Source of the DNA: Falsiroseomonas algicola
GTDB taxonomy: Bacteria > Pseudomonadota > Alphaproteobacteria > Acetobacterales > Acetobacteraceae
DNA length: 64,000 bases
Reading direction: 5' to 3'
Assembly (NCBI RefSeq): GCF_011040385.1
Contig: NZ_JAAIKB010000008.1
Location: 62,001-126,000 of the forward strand
Part shown: one piece after another, positions 44,635 to 53,840 of the stretch
Position numbering within the stretch: position 1 is the first letter of the stretch
Layout: the number at the start of each line of letters is the position of its first letter
Made by a program: the position numbers and the translations under genes
The notes under the pieces: model-generated
Told to the model about the DNA's origin: nothing
Database searches by the model: none
What the model saw: the letters and a program-made list of their open reading frames with translations, nothing else

Positions 44635-45993
44635 CTACGGGATCAGCGCATCCACCAGCGATGCGGCGTCACCGCCGGTGGCGAGGCCGTTGATCGCCGC
44701 CAGCGCCCGCGCCACGCCGGCGGCATCCATCACCCGGCCGGCGCAGTCGCGGAACTTCGCGTCGTGGTCAGCCTCGCTCATCGGGTTGCCGCGCGATCCC
44801 AGTCGGTCGGTGCGTGTCTCCGTCAGGACCGTGCCGTCATCGAGCCGCACGGCCACGCGCGTCGGCGGCGACGGCGCATCCTCGCGCTCCGGCACGCCGC
44901 GCATGGTGATGCGGGGCATCAGCGCGCGGATCGTGTCGCGATGGATCGCATCACCCTCGAAATCGGCGAGCGTCAGCCTCCCCTGCGCGGCAGCGGCGGC
45001 CAGGCAGTATTCCATGCTGAACCGCGCCTCCATCCCCGTGGTCGGGCGCGGATGCATGAGGTTGCGGGAAAGCACCAATGGCAGATCGGTCTCGATCGCT
45101 GTGATGCGGCTCGGGTCGATGCCTTCCCGATCCCGCAGCGCGAGCAGCGCATCCAGCGAGAGATGCGTGGCAGCGCAGGTGGGATAGGCCTTGTAGCTGA
45201 TGCCGATGCTCTCGATCGCCAGCGCCTCGTTCTCGCTTGGCGGCAGCATCGCACCCTCCGGCGCCGGACGGCCGGCATAGAGCTCGGCGAAGCGCCAGCG
45301 TCCATCCAGCGCTTCCACCGCGCCACCGGCACCGGCCTCCGCCAGCGTGGCGGCGAGGATGCCGGCCTTGGCCGCGAAGCCGGCATGCATCGACTTCGCC
45401 TCCGCACCCAGTTGCATCCGCGTGCCGGCGGCCATGCTGACGCCGAGGCTGAGTGAATCGCGCGCTTCGCTGGCACTCAGCTTCAGCAGCCGCGCACAGG
45501 CACCCGCTGCGCCGATGGCGCCGATGGTGGAGGTGGCGTGCCAGCCCAGCGCATAGTGCTTCGGGTTCACGCCGCGGCCGACGCAGGCCATCACCTCCAG
45601 CCCCACCACCAGCGCGTCCAGCAGGTCCGGTCCGGTGCTGGCGCGCTCCTCGCCCAGGGCCAGGATGGCCGGCACCAGCACGGCCGTCGCATGGCCGTTC
45701 AGCGGCGCGAAGGTGTCGTCGTAGTCCAGCACATGCGCCGCCGCGCCGTTCACCAGCGCCGCCCAGGGGGCAGGCAATCCCTGCCCATGGCCGATGACGC
45801 GGGCGGGGCCGCTGCCCCAGCGCGTGACAGCGGCGAGGACCTTGCGCGGTACGGGCTCCGCGGCTCCGGCCAGGATCACGCCGATGGCATCGCGGATGCC
45901 CTCGATCGCCAGCGGCGCGGCGCGGGCGATGCGGGGGCGCGGCACGGTCGCGATCCACTCGGCGATGCGCTGCGTGGTGCCGGTCTCGTCCAT
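44635..45993 (-). CDS. MmgE/PrpD-family protein
   Basis: 452 residues from the ATG at 45993 with GGAGG 7 bases upstream. Marker stretches are GHGQGLPAPWAALVNGAAAH, VLDYDDTFAPLNGHATAVLV, ALGWHATSTIGAIGAAGACA and YKAYPTCAATHLSLDALLAL. The family includes 2-methylcitrate dehydratase, cis-aconitate decarboxylase and iminodisuccinate epimerase. The catabolic surroundings suggest a dehydratase, decarboxylase or epimerase acting on a di- or tricarboxylate. Substrate not determined. Divergent from the M20 peptidase gene across about 120 bp. Confidence 0.9.
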   Translation of the reverse strand: MDETGTTQRIAEWIATVPRPRIARAAPLAIEGIRDAIGVILAGAAEPVPRKVLAAVTRWGSGPARVIGHGQGLPAPWAALVNGAAAHVLDYDDTFAPLNGHATAVLVPAILALGEERASTGPDLLDALVVGLEVMACVGRGVNPKHYALGWHATSTIGAIGAAGACARLLKLSASEARDSLSLGVSMAAGTRMQLGAEAKSMHAGFAAKAGILAATLAEAGAGGAVEALDGRWRFAELYAGRPAPEGAMLPPSENEALAIESIGISYKAYPTCAATHLSLDALLALRDREGIDPSRITAIETDLPLVLSRNLMHPRPTTGMEARFSMEYCLAAAAAQGRLTLADFEGDAIHRDTIRALMPRITMRGVPEREDAPSPPTRVAVRLDDGTVLTETRTDRLGSRGNPMSEADHDAKFRDCAGRVMDAAGVARALAAINGLATGGDAASLVDALIP

Positions 45994-46018
45994 GGGAAGC
46001 CTCCGCGATGCGCCAGGG

Positions 46019-46034
46019 TGGCGCCTGCTTTGCG
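46019..46034 (+). promoter_or_regulatory. Weak candidate sigma-54 promoter ahead of the M20/M28 operon
   Basis: TGGCGCCTGCTTTGCG keeps the GG-N10-GC spacing and a perfect TTGC -12 box, but the -24 box is TGGCGC instead of TGGCAC. It lies about 80 bases before the M20 gene. At this GC content such a match can arise by chance. Confidence 0.3.
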
Positions 46035-46114
46035 AAGACGGCAAGGGGGTCGTGGCTTCCCGTCACGGGGCGATGCGTGCCAGCATCCCCACGGCAAGGA
46101 AGGGGAATGTCTCC

Positions 46115-47521
46115 ATGGCAGGGACGCGGGCGGGTGCGATCGCGCGGGCGGAACGCTGCTTTGACGAGGGGACATATCTGGAGCGCCTGCGCGCGCTCGT
46201 CGCCGTGCCGACCGAGAGCCAGCTGCCGGACAGCGAGCCGGCGCTGCGCCGCTACTGCGAGGAGACCATGCCCGCGCTGATGCGCGACATGGCCTTCGAG
46301 CAAACGGTCCTGGACAATCCCAAGAAGGGCCGTGGCCCCGTCTTCGTCGCCACGCGGATCGAGGATCCGTCGCTGCCGACCGTGCTGGTCTATGGCCATG
46401 GCGACGTCGTGCGCGGTTTGAAGGGCAAGTGGTCCGACGGCATGGACCCCTGGGACGTCACGGTGCGCGGCGACAAGTGGTATGGCCGCGGCACGGTCGA
46501 CAACAAGGGCCAGCACCTGATCGCGATCGAGGCGCTGCGCGCCGTGATGGCGGAGCGCGGCGGTCGTCTCGGCTTCAACGCCAAGGTGCTGGTCGAGACC
46601 GGCGAGGAACAGGGATCGCCCGGCCTGCGCGGGTTGTTGCAGGCGGAGCGCGACAGGCTGGCGGCGGATGTCTTCATCGGCCTCGACGGGCCCCGGCAGA
46701 CGACCTTCATGCCGGAGATGAAGCTCGGCGCCCGCGGCGGCGTGGCGTTCGACCTGGTGGTGCGGCTGCGTGACCATGCGCATCATTCCGGCCATTGGGG
46801 CGGCGTGCTGACCGACCCCGGCTTCGTGCTGGCGCATGCGCTGGCCAGCATCACGGACCGGCACGGCCGCATCCTGGTGGAGGGTTGGACCCCCGCCGCC
46901 ATCCCGCCCGCGGTGAAGCGCGCCATCGGCGAATTGGTGTTCGAGGACATCCCTGGCCTGCCCGAGGGCGACCCGAACTGGGGCGAGCCCGGGCTGACCA
47001 AGGCCGAGAAGATCTTCGGCTGGACCAGCGTCATCGTGCTGGCGCAGATCACGGGCCATCCCGATGCGCCGACCAATGCCGTGCAGGGGGAGGCCCGCGC
47101 GCGGCTTCAGGTGCGGCATTGCGCCGATGTGCCGGGCGACAGCATCGTGCCCGCGCTGCGCCGGCATCTCGACGCCAAGGGCTTTCCGGAGGTCGAGATC
47201 ATCCAGGTGATGGAGCGCGACATGTTCGGCGCCTCCCGCACCGATCCGGATGATCCCTGGGTCGGCATGGTCGCGGGATCGATGGCGCGGACGACGAACC
47301 GCGCGCCCAACATCGTGCCCAATTCCTCGGGCTCCAACCCCTCCGACATGTTCCTGGAGGAGCTGGGCACGCCGGTGATCTGGATCCCGAACAGCTATGC
47401 CGGCTGCAACCAGCACGGGCCGGATGAACACGCGCTGGCGCCGCTGCTGCGGGAGGGGCTCGGGCTGATGGCCGGCATCTGGTGGGATATCGGCGAGGGC
47501 CGCGTGCCCGCGCGTCGCTGA
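46115..47521 (+). CDS. M20-family metallopeptidase
   Basis: 468 residues. Metal and catalytic motifs follow the M20 order: LVYGHGDVV (His, Asp) near residue 91, WYGRGTVDNKGQHLIAIEAL, VETGEEQGSPGL with the Glu-Glu pair, and a late histidine in NQHGPDEHAL. A lid/dimerisation domain is inserted between. It probably hydrolyses a dipeptide or N-acyl/N-carbamoyl amino acid in the cytoplasm. It heads an operon with an M28-like protein, an SDR and an M20D amidohydrolase, and is divergent from MmgE/PrpD. Confidence 0.92.
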   Translation: MAGTRAGAIARAERCFDEGTYLERLRALVAVPTESQLPDSEPALRRYCEETMPALMRDMAFEQTVLDNPKKGRGPVFVATRIEDPSLPTVLVYGHGDVVRGLKGKWSDGMDPWDVTVRGDKWYGRGTVDNKGQHLIAIEALRAVMAERGGRLGFNAKVLVETGEEQGSPGLRGLLQAERDRLAADVFIGLDGPRQTTFMPEMKLGARGGVAFDLVVRLRDHAHHSGHWGGVLTDPGFVLAHALASITDRHGRILVEGWTPAAIPPAVKRAIGELVFEDIPGLPEGDPNWGEPGLTKAEKIFGWTSVIVLAQITGHPDAPTNAVQGEARARLQVRHCADVPGDSIVPALRRHLDAKGFPEVEIIQVMERDMFGASRTDPDDPWVGMVAGSMARTTNRAPNIVPNSSGSNPSDMFLEELGTPVIWIPNSYAGCNQHGPDEHALAPLLREGLGLMAGIWWDIGEGRVPARR

Positions 47522-47535
47522 AGGAGGAGGCAGCC

Positions 47536-49230
47536 ATGCCGGACGGAACAACGACCAGCTTCACCGATGCCGTCAGCGGCCCGGAGATGATGGCCAATCT
47601 GCGCCAGATCGCGCGCTGGGTGAAAAGCTCCGGCGCCGCGGAGGAGCGGGAGGCGCTGGCCTTCATCGACCAGCGGATGCGGGACTATGGCTTCCGGACG
47701 GAAGTCATCCTGCATGACGCCTTCATCAGCCTGCCGGGCAAGGCCTCCGTGCTGGTGGACGGCAAGGCGGTGAAGGCGATCACGCAGAGCTTCTCGCAAT
47801 CCTCGCCGCCCGGCGGCGTCTCCGGTGTGCCGGTCTATATCGGGCATGGGACGGAGGAGGATTTCGCGGGCCGCGACCTCGCGGGGAAGATCCTGCTGAT
47901 GGAGGGCATGGCGACGCCGGCGACGGCGAAGCGCGCGACGGAGGCCGGCGCCATCGCGCATCTCCACATCAGCCATCACGAGCACATCCACGAGATGTGC
48001 ATCTCCCCGGTCTGGGGCAGCCCGGGCAACAGCACGAAGGACGGCATGCCGCGCACCGTCGTCTGCAGCGTGGACAATGCCGATGGCGGCGCCATCCGCG
48101 ATGCGCTGGCGGCCGGTGGGTCCCCCGTCGTGACGCTGCATGCCGAAGTTGATACGGGCTGGCGCAAGACGCCGATCCTGGTGGCGGAGATCGACGGCGC
48201 GGCGGGCGGTGGGGATGAGCCCTTCGTGCTGCTCTCCGGCCACCACGACACCTGGTACTACGGCGTGATGGACAACGGCTCCGCCAATGCGGGGATGATG
48301 GAAGTCGCCCGGCTCTGCGCGGAACGGCGTGACCGGATGCAGCGCGGCCTGCGCGTCTGCTTCTGGTCCGGCCATTCGCATGGACGCTATTCCGGCAGCG
48401 CCTGGTACGCGGATGCCTACTGGGATGAGTTGGATCGCCGCTGCGTCGCCCATGTGAATGTGGACAGCCTGGGCGGCGCCGGCGCGACAGTGCTGGCGAA
48501 CACGGCGGCGATGGCGGAGCTGTGGCAGCTCGCCGCTTCCGCCGTGCAGGCCCACACCAACCAGACCTACAAGGGCAAGCGGAAGAACCGCAGCAGCGAC
48601 GACAGCTTCGTGCAGATCGGCATCCCCTCCATGTTCGGCAGCATCAGCGAACAGCCGGCGAAGCACGCGCAGGCGCGCAACGCGCTGGGCTGGTGGTGGC
48701 ACACGCCGCACGACACGATCGACAAGGTGGATGAGGCGAACCTCGTGCGCGACACCCGCGTGCTGGGGCAGGTCGTGTGGAACCTGCTGGCGAGCGAGGT
48801 CGTGCCGCTGGACCACGCCGCGACGGCGGCGTCGCTGCTCGCGGAACTGGCACCGCTGGAGACGAAGCTCGCGGGGCGCTTCCCGATCGAACCCCTGGTC
48901 GCAAGCGCGACGGCGCTGCGCGATGCGGCTGCCGCCCTGGCCGGCCGCCCCGCGAAGGATGCGGCGGCGGCGAATGCGGCGCTGATGCGCGCATCCCGCG
49001 CCCTGGTGCCGGCGGACTACACGGCGGGCGACCGGTTCCTGCACCCGCATGCGCTGCCGGTGCCGAATTGGCCGACCCTGCAGCCGATCCGCGACCTGGC
49101 CGCCACCACGCCCGGCACGGATGAGGAGCGCTACGCCGCCGTCGATGCGTTGCGCGCCCGCAACCGGGTCGCCTTCGCGCTGCGGGAGGCGCGGGCGGCC
49201 ATCGCGGATGCCGCGGCGGCGCTGGGCTGA
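47536..49230 (+). CDS. M28-family peptidase-like protein with PA domain, noncanonical active site
   Basis: 564 residues with AAGGAGG ahead of the ATG. A protease-associated (PA) domain covers about 90-195 (PVYIGHGTEEDFAGRDLAGK). The M28 fold follows: first metal ligands in LLSGHHDTWYYGVMDNGSAN, NVDSLGGAGA, and the late histidine in WWWHTPHDTIDKVD. Where canonical M28 enzymes have the Glu-Glu pair (GEExG), this protein has WSGHSHGRYSGSAWYAD, so the general-base glutamate is absent. There is no signal peptide. It may be a divergent hydrolase using another base, or a binding protein. It starts 14 bp after the M20 gene. Confidence 0.87.
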   Translation: MPDGTTTSFTDAVSGPEMMANLRQIARWVKSSGAAEEREALAFIDQRMRDYGFRTEVILHDAFISLPGKASVLVDGKAVKAITQSFSQSSPPGGVSGVPVYIGHGTEEDFAGRDLAGKILLMEGMATPATAKRATEAGAIAHLHISHHEHIHEMCISPVWGSPGNSTKDGMPRTVVCSVDNADGGAIRDALAAGGSPVVTLHAEVDTGWRKTPILVAEIDGAAGGGDEPFVLLSGHHDTWYYGVMDNGSANAGMMEVARLCAERRDRMQRGLRVCFWSGHSHGRYSGSAWYADAYWDELDRRCVAHVNVDSLGGAGATVLANTAAMAELWQLAASAVQAHTNQTYKGKRKNRSSDDSFVQIGIPSMFGSISEQPAKHAQARNALGWWWHTPHDTIDKVDEANLVRDTRVLGQVVWNLLASEVVPLDHAATAASLLAELAPLETKLAGRFPIEPLVASATALRDAAAALAGRPAKDAAAANAALMRASRALVPADYTAGDRFLHPHALPVPNWPTLQPIRDLAATTPGTDEERYAAVDALRARNRVAFALREARAAIADAAAALG

Positions 49231-49988
49231 TGCAGATCCGGTTCGATGGCCAGGTCGTGGCCGTCAGCGGCGGGGCCATGGGCTTCGGCCGCGCCATCTG
49301 CCGCCGCTTCGCCGATCTCGGCGCGCGCGTCTTCACCTGCGACGTGGATCAAGCGGGCCTGGCGGAGACGGCGGCGGGGCGGGACATCTCGACCGCCGTG
49401 GTGGACCTGTCCGACCGCGCCGCCGCCGCGGCCTGGATCAAGGGCGTGGAGGACGCCGCGGGCGGGCCGATCCGCGTGCTGGTCCACAATGCCGGCGGCG
49501 TCGTCGGCGCGCGCTTCCACCCGGTGGAGGAGGCGCCCGATGCCGACTGGGACAGGGTCTTCGCCGTCAACATCCATGCCGGCTTCGCCCTGGCCCGTGC
49601 CGCCGGGGCGGGGATGAAGGCGGCGGGGCGGGGGCGCATCGTCACCATCTCCTCTACCGCGGGCCTCCAGGCGTCGCGCACCGGGATCCAGGCCTATACG
49701 GCCGCGAAGCACGCGCTGGTCGGTCTCACGAAGCAGCTCGCGGTCGAATTCGGCCCCTACGGCATCACGGTGAACAGCGTGGCGCCGGGGCTGCAATATA
49801 CGGGGCCGGAGGGCATAGCGGCCTGGGAAGCGCGGCCGGAAGCGGAGCGCCAGGCAATTCTCCGCACCATCGCGCTCGGCCGGCTGGGCGAGCCTGATGA
49901 CATCGCCGATGGCGTGCTGTTCTTCGCCTCGGAGCATGCGAAACTCATCACGGGCCATGTCCTGCCGGTGAATGGCGGGCGGATCTAG
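49230..49988 (+). CDS. Short-chain dehydrogenase/reductase
   Basis: 252 residues. The Rossmann glycine motif VSGGAMGFGRAICRRFADLG lies near residue 10, an Asp after beta-2 (FTCDVD) suggests NAD over NADP, VHNAGG, and the catalytic Ser-Tyr-Lys are in ISSTAGLQASRTGIQAYTAAK. The ending VLPVNGGRI is typical of classical SDRs. It would oxidise or reduce an alcohol/ketone in the catabolic operon. The ATG overlaps the upstream stop (TGATG), and the next gene starts 12 bp downstream. Confidence 0.93.
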   Translation: MQIRFDGQVVAVSGGAMGFGRAICRRFADLGARVFTCDVDQAGLAETAAGRDISTAVVDLSDRAAAAAWIKGVEDAAGGPIRVLVHNAGGVVGARFHPVEEAPDADWDRVFAVNIHAGFALARAAGAGMKAAGRGRIVTISSTAGLQASRTGIQAYTAAKHALVGLTKQLAVEFGPYGITVNSVAPGLQYTGPEGIAAWEARPEAERQAILRTIALGRLGEPDDIADGVLFFASEHAKLITGHVLPVNGGRI

Positions 49989-50000
49989 GGAATACGGTCG

Positions 50001-51425
50001 ATGCGCAACGATGAAGAGATCTGGCGCCACGTCGAGGAACGCCGCAGCGAGTATGCCGCGCTCAGCGACCGCGTCTGGGGCATGCCGGAGCTCTGCTACA
50101 ACGAGCATCGCAGCGTCGCCGAGCATATCGCGATGCTGGAGGCCGAGGGCTTCGCCATCACGAAGGACGTCGCCGGCATCCCGACGGCCGTGATGGGCGA
50201 GGCCGGCGAAGGCGGCCCCGTCATCGCCATCCTCGGCGAGTATGACGCGCTGCCCGGCCTGTCCCAGGAAGCGGGCGTGGCCGAGCACCGGCCCATCCCC
50301 GGCGACGGCAACGGCCATGGCTGCGGCCACAATCTGCTGGGCTCGGCGAGCCTGCTCGCGGCCGCAGCCGTGAAGGACTACCTCAAGGCCAACAACCTGC
50401 CGGGGCGCGTCCGCTACTACGGCTGCCCCGCGGAGGAAGGCGGCGCGGCCAAGGGCTTCATGGTGCGCGCCGGCGCCTTCGATGACGTGGACATGGCCAT
50501 CTCCTGGCACCCCGCCGCCTTCTCCGGCGTCAACGAGCCGATCAGCCTGGCCAATACCCGCATCGACTTCTCCTTCGTGGGCCGGGCGGCCCATGCCGCG
50601 TCCTCGCCCCATCTCGGCCGTTCGGCGCTGGATGCGATCGAATTGATGAATGTCGGCGTGAACTACATGCGGGAGCACATGCCGAGCGATGCCCGCATCC
50701 ACTACGCCTATCTCGATGCCGGCGGCATCGCGCCCAACGTCGTGCAGAGCCGCACCAAGGTCCGCTACCTCATCCGCGCGCGGAACCTCGAAGAACTGAA
50801 CGGCCTGGTGAAGCGCGTCCGCAAGATCGCGGATGGCGCGGCGCTGATGACGGAGACGACGGTCTCCACCCAGGTCATCTCCGCCGTCTCCAACCTGCTC
50901 GGCAACTCCCCGCTCGAACAGCTGATGCACGACAATTTCGAGCGCCTGGGCCCGCCCCCCTTCACGGAGGCCGACAAGGCGTTCGCGGCCGAGATCCAGA
51001 AGACTCTGCGGGACGAGGACATCCTCTCCGCCTATCGCCGCCAGGGCGTGACGCCGGAGACAGGCAAGGCGCTGTGTGACGCCATCGTGCCGCTCGGTGC
51101 CAAGGGCGCGGGGATGAACGGCTCCACCGATGTCGGCGACGTCTCCTGGAAGGTGCCAACGGTGCAGGCGCGGGGCGCGACCTACGCCATCGGCACGCCC
51201 GGCCATTCCTGGCAGGTCGTGGCGCAGGGCAAGACCGATGCGGCGCATACCGGCATGGTCCATGTGGCCAAGGTGATGGCCGGCACGGCGGTGGATGCCA
51301 TCCGCAACCCCGACATCATCGCCAAGGCCAAGGCCGACCACCGCGCCCGCACCGGCGGCAAGCCCTATCAGAGCCCCCTGCCGCCGGACGCCAAGCCGGC
51401 ACTCGGCATGTCGCTGGCCGAATAG
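50001..51425 (+). CDS. M20D amidohydrolase (AbgB-like)
   Basis: 474 residues. WGMPELCYNEHRSVAEHIAM, AILGEYDALPGLSQEAG and GHGCGHNLLGSASLLAAA give the M20D metal-site pattern (Cys/His ligands), with PAEEGGAAKGFMVRAGAF carrying the Glu-Glu pair and VGRAAHAASSPHLGRSALDA from the lid domain. Closest in type to AbgB, the p-aminobenzoyl-glutamate hydrolase subunit, and to N-acyl amino-acid amidohydrolases. Cytoplasmic. No AbgA is adjacent, so it may act alone. The last enzyme gene before the SLC13-type permease. Confidence 0.92.
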   Translation: MRNDEEIWRHVEERRSEYAALSDRVWGMPELCYNEHRSVAEHIAMLEAEGFAITKDVAGIPTAVMGEAGEGGPVIAILGEYDALPGLSQEAGVAEHRPIPGDGNGHGCGHNLLGSASLLAAAAVKDYLKANNLPGRVRYYGCPAEEGGAAKGFMVRAGAFDDVDMAISWHPAAFSGVNEPISLANTRIDFSFVGRAAHAASSPHLGRSALDAIELMNVGVNYMREHMPSDARIHYAYLDAGGIAPNVVQSRTKVRYLIRARNLEELNGLVKRVRKIADGAALMTETTVSTQVISAVSNLLGNSPLEQLMHDNFERLGPPPFTEADKAFAAEIQKTLRDEDILSAYRRQGVTPETGKALCDAIVPLGAKGAGMNGSTDVGDVSWKVPTVQARGATYAIGTPGHSWQVVAQGKTDAAHTGMVHVAKVMAGTAVDAIRNPDIIAKAKADHRARTGGKPYQSPLPPDAKPALGMSLAE

Positions 51426-51496
51426 GCCACACGGAACCGGCGGGGCCGGCCCGCCGTTCGCATCCCCGCGTCGATCTCCGGCGCGGGGATTTCCGT

Positions 51497-53269
51497 GTGA
51501 CGATCGACCAGGCCATCGCCTTCGCCATCCTCGGCTGCACCATCGCGGCCTTCATCCATGGCCGCCTGCCCTACGACCTGGTGGCGCTCCTCTCCCTTTT
51601 CGCCGCCGTCGTCAGTGGCGTGGTCCCGGCGGAAAAGGCCTTCTCCGGCTTCTCCGACGACGTCGTCATCATCGTGGCCGGCGCGCTGCTGGTCAGCGGC
51701 GCCGTCGCGCGCTCCGGCGCCGTGGAGGCCGCGATGCGGCCGCTGCTGCCCCATCTCAAGGGCGGGCCGGCGGTGCAGGTGCCGATCCTGGCCGCCGTCG
51801 TCATGGTGCTCTCGGCCGTCACCAAGAATGTCGGCGCGCTCGCCATCCTGATGCCCGTCGCCTTCCAGCTGGCGCGGCGGACGGGCACCTCCCCCTCCGC
51901 CCTGCTGATGCCCATGGCCTTCGCGGCGCTGCTGGGCGGGCTGGTCACGCTGGTCGGCACCTCCCCCAACATCATCGTCTCCCGCCTGCGGGAGGAGATG
52001 CAGGGCCAGCCCTTCGGCCTGCTGGACTTCGCCCCGGTCGGCGGCTGCATCGCGCTGGCGGGGCTGGTGGTGCTGGCGCTGGGCTGGCGGCTGCTGCCGG
52101 GCGGGCAACGCGCCTCCGGCGGCAAGGCGGCGGCCTTCACCCTCTCCCACTACAGCACGGAAGCGCGGCTGCCCGCGGAAGGCGGCATGGTCGGCAGCAC
52201 CGTGGCCGAACTGGCCGCCCTCGGAGAGGGCGAGGTCCGCGTCACCGCCCTCATCCGCGACGGCGCCCGCCAGGTGCCGGGGGATGCGGAAGTGCTGCGC
52301 CCCGCCGACCGCGTGATGCTGGCCGGAGAGGCCGACGACCTTGATGCCTTCATCGCCCGCAGCGGGCTGACGCTGGTGGGCGAACGCCAGGAACTGCCGG
52401 CCGATGCGGCGGAGGTGGTGGAGGGCGTCGTCACCGGCGAAAGCCCGCTGGTCGGCGCCACGCCCTCGGGCTTCGACCTGCATGGAAGGACCGGATTGAA
52501 CCTGATCGCCGTCAGCCGCCGCGGCCAGACCATCGACGAGAAACTGAGCGAGCTGCGCTTCCGCGCCGGCGACGTTGTCATTCTGAAGGGGGAGGCCGAG
52601 GCGGTGCCCCATGCCATGGGGGGCCTGCGCATCCTGCCGCTGTCGGAGCGCAACGTGCCGCTGGGGCGCAATCGCCGCGGCTGGGTGCCGCCGCTGGTGC
52701 TGGCCATCGCCATGGGCCTGGTGGCCGCCCACGTCGTGCCCGTCTCCATCGCCTTCTTCGGCGCGGCGGTCGTGCTGCTGGCGCTGCGGGCCATGTCGAT
52801 GCGGGAAGCCTATGAGACGGTGGAATGGCCCGTCATCGTGCTGCTCGCCGCCCTGATCCCGGTCAGCGAGGCGATCCGCACCACGGGGGGGACGGAGCTG
52901 GTGGCGGGATGGCTGGCCGTGGCCGCCGCCGCCGTGCCGCCGATCGCCGCCATGGCGCTGATGATGGTGGTCGCCATGGCCGTGACTCCCTTCCTCAACA
53001 ACGCCGCGACGGTGCTGGTGATGGGGCCGGTGGGGGCGAGCCTGGCGCAGCAGCTGGGCCTCAGCCCCGATCCCTTCCTGATGGCGGTCGCGATCGGCGC
53101 GGCGAGCGACTTCCTGACCCCGATCGGCCACCAGTGCAACACGCTGGTGATGGGGCCCGGGGGCTATCGCTTCCAGGATTACTGGCGGCTCGGGCTGCCA
53201 CTATCGGCCACGGTCCTCATCGTGGGCGTGCCGGCGGTGGCCTTCTTCTGGCCGCTCGCCCCGGCCTGA
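51497..53269 (+). CDS. SLC13-family (DASS/ArsB-like) permease with TrkA-C domains
   Basis: 590 residues from a GTG at 51497. About 12 membrane segments in two blocks (roughly 1-200 and 395-590). Motifs FSDDVVIIVAGALLVSGAV, LVTLVGTSPNIIVSRL (the SNT sodium-binding type loop) and NNAATVLVMGPVGASLA, then SDFLTPIGHQCNTLVMGPGG, mirror the two-fold symmetry. Two RCK_C/TrkA-C-like soluble domains occupy about 205-375. Likely imports a di- or tricarboxylate or an anion such as sulfate. It follows the peptidase operon by 71 bp, so it may supply or clear a product of these enzymes. Confidence 0.9.
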   Translation: MTIDQAIAFAILGCTIAAFIHGRLPYDLVALLSLFAAVVSGVVPAEKAFSGFSDDVVIIVAGALLVSGAVARSGAVEAAMRPLLPHLKGGPAVQVPILAAVVMVLSAVTKNVGALAILMPVAFQLARRTGTSPSALLMPMAFAALLGGLVTLVGTSPNIIVSRLREEMQGQPFGLLDFAPVGGCIALAGLVVLALGWRLLPGGQRASGGKAAAFTLSHYSTEARLPAEGGMVGSTVAELAALGEGEVRVTALIRDGARQVPGDAEVLRPADRVMLAGEADDLDAFIARSGLTLVGERQELPADAAEVVEGVVTGESPLVGATPSGFDLHGRTGLNLIAVSRRGQTIDEKLSELRFRAGDVVILKGEAEAVPHAMGGLRILPLSERNVPLGRNRRGWVPPLVLAIAMGLVAAHVVPVSIAFFGAAVVLLALRAMSMREAYETVEWPVIVLLAALIPVSEAIRTTGGTELVAGWLAVAAAAVPPIAAMALMMVVAMAVTPFLNNAATVLVMGPVGASLAQQLGLSPDPFLMAVAIGAASDFLTPIGHQCNTLVMGPGGYRFQDYWRLGLPLSATVLIVGVPAVAFFWPLAPA

Positions 53270-53318
53270 ACGACCGGCCTGCTTTGCCCCCTGCCCGCCG
53301 CGGTTGTAGAAGGGGCTG

Positions 53319-53840
53319 ATGACCCGTCGCGCCGCCAAGGACCCGGATCGCGCCCTGGCGCTGCCGCTGGAAGAGAGCCTCGGCTTCCAGGTCCGGGACC
53401 TCAACCGCGCCATGCAGCGCGCGCTGCAGATCCGCATCCAGCCCAGCGGCGCGACGCTTGGCGCCTGGTATTTCCTCCGCGTGCTGTGGGAGGAAGACAG
53501 CCTGACGCAGCGCGAACTCGCCGCCCGCATCGGCATGCAGGAACCGACCGCCGTCATCGCCCTGCGGGGCATGGAGGAGGCAGGCTGGATCACGCGAGAC
53601 CGGAGCATGGAGGACCGGCGCAAGGTCCATATCCGGCTGACGGAGGCCGGCCGGGCGCTGCGGGAGCAGTTGCTTCCCCGGGCGCGGGAGGTGATCGGCC
53701 TGGCGACCCAGGGCATGAGCGAGGCGGAGATCGGGACGCTGCTCGGCCTGCTGAAGCGCGCGCGCGCGAACCTGGAACCGTCCTCTCTCATCCAGGCCCC
53801 ACGCCGAGTCGCCGCGCCGCGGCGGCCACGCAGCGGCTGA
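53319..53840 (+). CDS. MarR-family transcriptional regulator
   Basis: 173 residues with a winged helix-turn-helix: LTQRELAARIGMQEPTAVIA at about 67-86 and the wing DRSMEDRRKVHIRLTEAG, the classical MarR signature. The ending is rich in Arg and Pro. MarR proteins usually repress nearby catabolic or efflux genes and respond to aromatic or heterocyclic ligands. The last 53 bp overlap the 3' end of the convergent deoxyribosyltransferase-like gene. It is a candidate regulator for the Mo hydroxylase/ABC operon that starts 650 bp downstream. Confidence 0.9.
   Translation: MTRRAAKDPDRALALPLEESLGFQVRDLNRAMQRALQIRIQPSGATLGAWYFLRVLWEEDSLTQRELAARIGMQEPTAVIALRGMEEAGWITRDRSMEDRRKVHIRLTEAGRALREQLLPRAREVIGLATQGMSEAEIGTLLGLLKRARANLEPSSLIQAPRRVAAPRRPRSG

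Noticed and set aside
44951-47551. 866-codon minus-strand frame across the PrpD/M20 divergent region
   Set aside because: It is out of frame with PrpD and antisense to the M20 peptidase, with composition typical of a shadow frame.
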